A stretch of 33,326 nucleotides of DNA, taken from positions 1 through 33,326 of the forward strand of contig CACXKY010000039.1 in assembly GCA_902768325.1 (NCBI GenBank), in the 5' to 3' direction. The translations under genes were made by a program, and so were the position numbers. Shown here in pieces: positions 31,645-33,326 of the stretch; within the stretch, counting starts at the first letter, position 1; every line of letters starts with the position of its first letter. This stretch comes from Fibrobacter succinogenes (GTDB taxonomy: Bacteria > Fibrobacterota > Fibrobacteria > Fibrobacterales > Fibrobacteraceae). The notes beneath the pieces were generated by a model that was not told the DNA's origin, ran no database searches, and saw nothing but the letters and a program-made list of their open reading frames with translations.

Positions 31645-32940
31645 TTAGTCCAGGACCCCCTGGTAGAGGTCCAGGAGTTTGCGGGCGAGGAGGCTCGTAT
31701 ACTTGGCGTTCACGAGGGTGGCCTGCGCCTTTTCCAGGTTGTTTTTCTGGCCGAGGTAGTCGGTGTAGGTGAGGGCGCCGGCGTTCCGCTGTTCTTCGGC
31801 GACCAGGAGGGCCTCTTCTTCGGCTTGGACCTGGAGGATGGCGGCGCTCCACTGCATGTCTGCGCTGAGGGCGTTCAGGTAGAGCTTTTCGATGTTGTTT
31901 TCGAGCGACTTCGCGGTTTCTTGCATGCTGACCTGCGATTCGGCTTCGCTCACCTGCGCCTGCAGCACCTTGTTGGCGGTCGCCCCGCCGTCAATGATGG
32001 GGATGTTGATGCCCAGCGATATGGAGTTCTGCCAGCCGTACTTGAGCTGGTTCTTGTAGGCCTTGGATTCCCAGGCCTGAAGCCCTGTGCTGGAGTTCGC
32101 CCCGAGTGTCACGGTCACGGAACTGCCCTTGCCCGCGACTTCGGTCGACTTTTTCGCGGCACGGACCGCCACGCTGTCAGACTTGAGCCCGGGATGGGCT
32201 TCCTTGACGCTTTTCTTCAGTTCGTCCAGGGTCGGCAACGGCGGGAGTGAATCCGGACTGCCTATTTCGGTCTCGGGCGCAGAAATGTCGAAGTCGGCGC
32301 TGTCGTCGAGCTCCAGGAGCTGGCGGAGGGTCGTCCGGGCCGTATTCACGTTCAGCTGGGCCGTGAGCACGGCGGTCTGCTTCTGCAGTACGTTGGACTG
32401 GCTCTGGGTGAGGTCCTTCTTGGTGATGGAGCCGGCTTCAAAGAGCTTCGTGTAGTTTTCGAATTCCGCCTTGGCGAGTTCGACGGACGCATTTGCGGTC
32501 TTGAGGTTCTCGGCGGCGGCAAGCAGGCTCATGTAGGCGTTCAGCACGCTTTCCTGGACGGAACGTTCGGTCTGCTTGGTCGCAAGCGCTACCGCTTCTT
32601 TCGACAGTTGGGTCGCTTCGACGTTCAGGCTGGTTGCGCCCCCGTCCCACAGCGTGTAGGATCCCGAAACGCCGAGGTTCAGGCGGTAATGGTCTTCGTT
32701 GTCGATAAACGGGTGGTCGAAAAGGGTGTTCTGGATGCTGGCGTTCACGCTCGGGTAGTTGCCGGACTTGGCCTGCTTGATGCTGATGTCGGCCTTCTGT
32801 TCGCGGAGCTTGGCGGATTCCAGCGAGAGGCTCTTCTGCTTGGCTTGCTTAAGGCAGGCTTCCAACGTCCACGCCTCGCCGGCTAGGGCGAATGCGGCTG
32901 TGGAAAGGAGCGTGAGAATGGAAACCTTGATGTATTTCAT
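31645..32940 (-). CDS. TolC-family outer membrane efflux protein
   Basis: A 431-residue outer-membrane factor. A signal peptide (MKYIKVSILTLLSTAAFALA) is followed by TLEACLKQAKQKSLSLESAK, the standard TolC-family start. The helical barrel shows two similar halves: first NLGVSGSYTLWDGGATSLNV and later SLGINIPIIDGGATANKVL, the usual outer-membrane beta turns. It would form the exit duct of a type I secretion or RND/MFP efflux system; no membrane-fusion or pump gene is adjacent on the minus strand up to the tRNA. TATCTT at 32992-32987 is a possible -10 element 46 bases before the ATG. Confidence 0.9.
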   Translation of the reverse strand: MKYIKVSILTLLSTAAFALAGEAWTLEACLKQAKQKSLSLESAKLREQKADISIKQAKSGNYPSVNASIQNTLFDHPFIDNEDHYRLNLGVSGSYTLWDGGATSLNVEATQLSKEAVALATKQTERSVQESVLNAYMSLLAAAENLKTANASVELAKAEFENYTKLFEAGSITKKDLTQSQSNVLQKQTAVLTAQLNVNTARTTLRQLLELDDSADFDISAPETEIGSPDSLPPLPTLDELKKSVKEAHPGLKSDSVAVRAAKKSTEVAGKGSSVTVTLGANSSTGLQAWESKAYKNQLKYGWQNSISLGINIPIIDGGATANKVLQAQVSEAESQVSMQETAKSLENNIEKLYLNALSADMQWSAAILQVQAEEEALLVAEEQRNAGALTYTDYLGQKNNLEKAQATLVNAKYTSLLARKLLDLYQGVLD

Positions 32941-33006
32941 ATCGTTTAGATGCGTGGCGCGGGTTTTGCGTTGCCGTGCCTGAGCGAAGATAGCAAAAAA
33001 AACAAG

Positions 33007-33031
33007 AAAAGTCCGGCAAGACCGGACTTTT
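33007..33031. terminator. Terminator of tRNA-Val
   Basis: AAAAGTCCGG, loop of five, CCGGACTTTT: a ten-base-pair stem, symmetric. On the minus strand it follows the tRNA and is continued by TTTTCTTGTTTTTTT, so it ends the tRNA transcript. Confidence 0.85.
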
Positions 33032-33037
33032 CTCGAG

Positions 33038-33112
33038 TGGACGGTACTGGATTTGAACCAGTGACCTCTGCCGTGTGAAAGCAGCGCTCTAAACCAACTG
33101 AGCTAACCGTCC
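33038..33112 (-). tRNA. tRNA-Val(CAC)
   Basis: The minus strand folds as a full cloverleaf of 75 bases: acceptor GGACGGT with ACCGTCC, D-arm GCTC/GAGC, anticodon stem CTGCT/GGCAG with loop TTCACAC, variable AGGTC, T-arm ACTGG-TTCAAAT-CCAGT and discriminator A. The anticodon is CAC (plus-strand 33075-33077), reading the Val codon GUG. The 3' CCA is not encoded. Confidence 0.96.
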
Positions 33113-33122
33113 GAGGTGCGAG

Positions 33123-33130
33123 CAAATATA
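33123..33130 (-). promoter_or_regulatory. -10 element of tRNA-Val
   Basis: TATATTTG on the minus strand, with TATATT ending 12 bases before the tRNA 5' end. As an RNA gene with no translation signal, it gives independent support that TATATT-type hexamers are promoter elements in this genome. Confidence 0.55.
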
Positions 33131-33140
33131 GGATACGTGG

Positions 33141-33222
33141 TTAATAGTCATTAGTTGTTAGTCATTAGTAGAAGCAAGGCCCTGATGGCGCAGATCTAAT
33201 AACTATTGACCAATGACCAACT
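33141..33222. repeat. Short direct and inverted AT-rich repeats
   Basis: TAGTCATTAGT occurs at 33145-33155 and 33159-33169. An inverted relative (AACTATTGACCAATGACCAAC) closes the segment near 33201-33221. The pair flanks a 40-base unique core. It may be a miniature dispersed repeat between the tRNA and the next gene. Confidence 0.4.
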
Positions 33223-33326
33223 ACAGGTACTTGTCTTCGGCGGCGCGGAGGATGGTCAGGAATTCGGCCGGGGTCTTGGCCGCGATGAGGTCCTTGCGCA
33301 CGTTGCCGTCGGCCAAAAGGCGGCTC
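33221..33326 (-). CDS. C-terminal fragment, perhaps a PTS EIIA-type protein
   Basis: The last 34 codons of a gene entering from the right edge, stop TAG at 33223-33221. The product ends SRLLADGNVRKDLI and then a helix TPAEFLTILRAAEDKYL. This resembles the C-terminal helices of fructose/nitrogen-type PTS EIIA proteins (PtsN group), which would fit the hprK gene in the window. The fragment is too short for a firm call. Confidence 0.5.
   Translation of the reverse strand, partial: SRLLADGNVRKDLIAAKTPAEFLTILRAAEDKYL

Noticed and set aside
29929..32250. A 773-codon open frame on the plus strand
   Set aside because: It runs antisense through the third esterase gene, its leader and part of the TolC-like gene, all of which have clear homology on the minus strand.

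Overview
The window looks like chromosomal DNA of a Fibrobacter-type bacterium (phylum Fibrobacterota). The evidence is a FISUMP-domain protein (a family named after Fibrobacter succinogenes), serine-rich linkers in exported proteins, a tandem set of CE1 (feruloyl/acetylxylan-type) esterases, moderate GC content, and an lptC-lptA-lptB-rpoN-hpf-hprK gene order typical of diderm bacteria. The assignment is inference from gene content; no rRNA is present.

Layout. 1-101: 5' end of a RelB/DinJ-type antitoxin gene (minus). 346-5921: an exported protein of unknown role, two divergent glycosyltransferases and a 762-residue fusion of a family 2 glycosyltransferase with a Wzx/MATE-like flippase. 5921-10465: LPS transport genes lptC, lptA and lptB, overlapping by 1-4 bases, then rpoN (sigma-54). 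10655-12922: hpf, hprK and an MCE/MlaD gene. 12997-13470: dksA, convergent with a serine hydrolase (13467-14558). 14629-16278: Nudix hydrolase, patatin and a DUF1653 protein. 16363-19328: an AT-rich two-gene operon of unfamiliar proteins on the minus strand. 19431-21089: a Y-family DNA polymerase with its YolD-like partner. 21099-24795: FISUMP protein, a coiled-coil protein with perfect 14-residue periodicity, an EF-G/TetM-like GTPase and a Vat/CatB-like acetyltransferase. 24825-26301: DUF58 and Hsp20 (minus). 26618-31476: three paralogous secreted CE1 esterases. 31645-32940: a TolC-like protein. 33038-33112: tRNA-Val(CAC). 33221-33326: end of a further gene, perhaps a PTS EIIA.

How the parts fit. 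The left third concerns the cell envelope: glycan assembly and flipping, LPS export and lipid transport, linked to global regulators (sigma-54, ribosome hibernation factor, HPr kinase, DksA). The right third concerns plant-polymer breakdown by exported esterases, each gene with its own Shine-Dalgarno site and terminator.

The main observations beyond ordinary annotation are: (1) a recurring -10-like hexamer (TATATT, TATCTT, TATAAT or TAAATT) lying only 6-8 bases before the ATG of seven genes, mostly without a Shine-Dalgarno site, which suggests leaderless mRNAs; (2) a sigma-54-type promoter before hsp20; (3) a GT2-flippase fusion; (4) a mosaic relationship among the three esterases; (5) a coiled-coil protein whose polar core repeats every 14 residues; and (6) an AT-rich island with a tandem Cys-rich domain and an HExxH motif.
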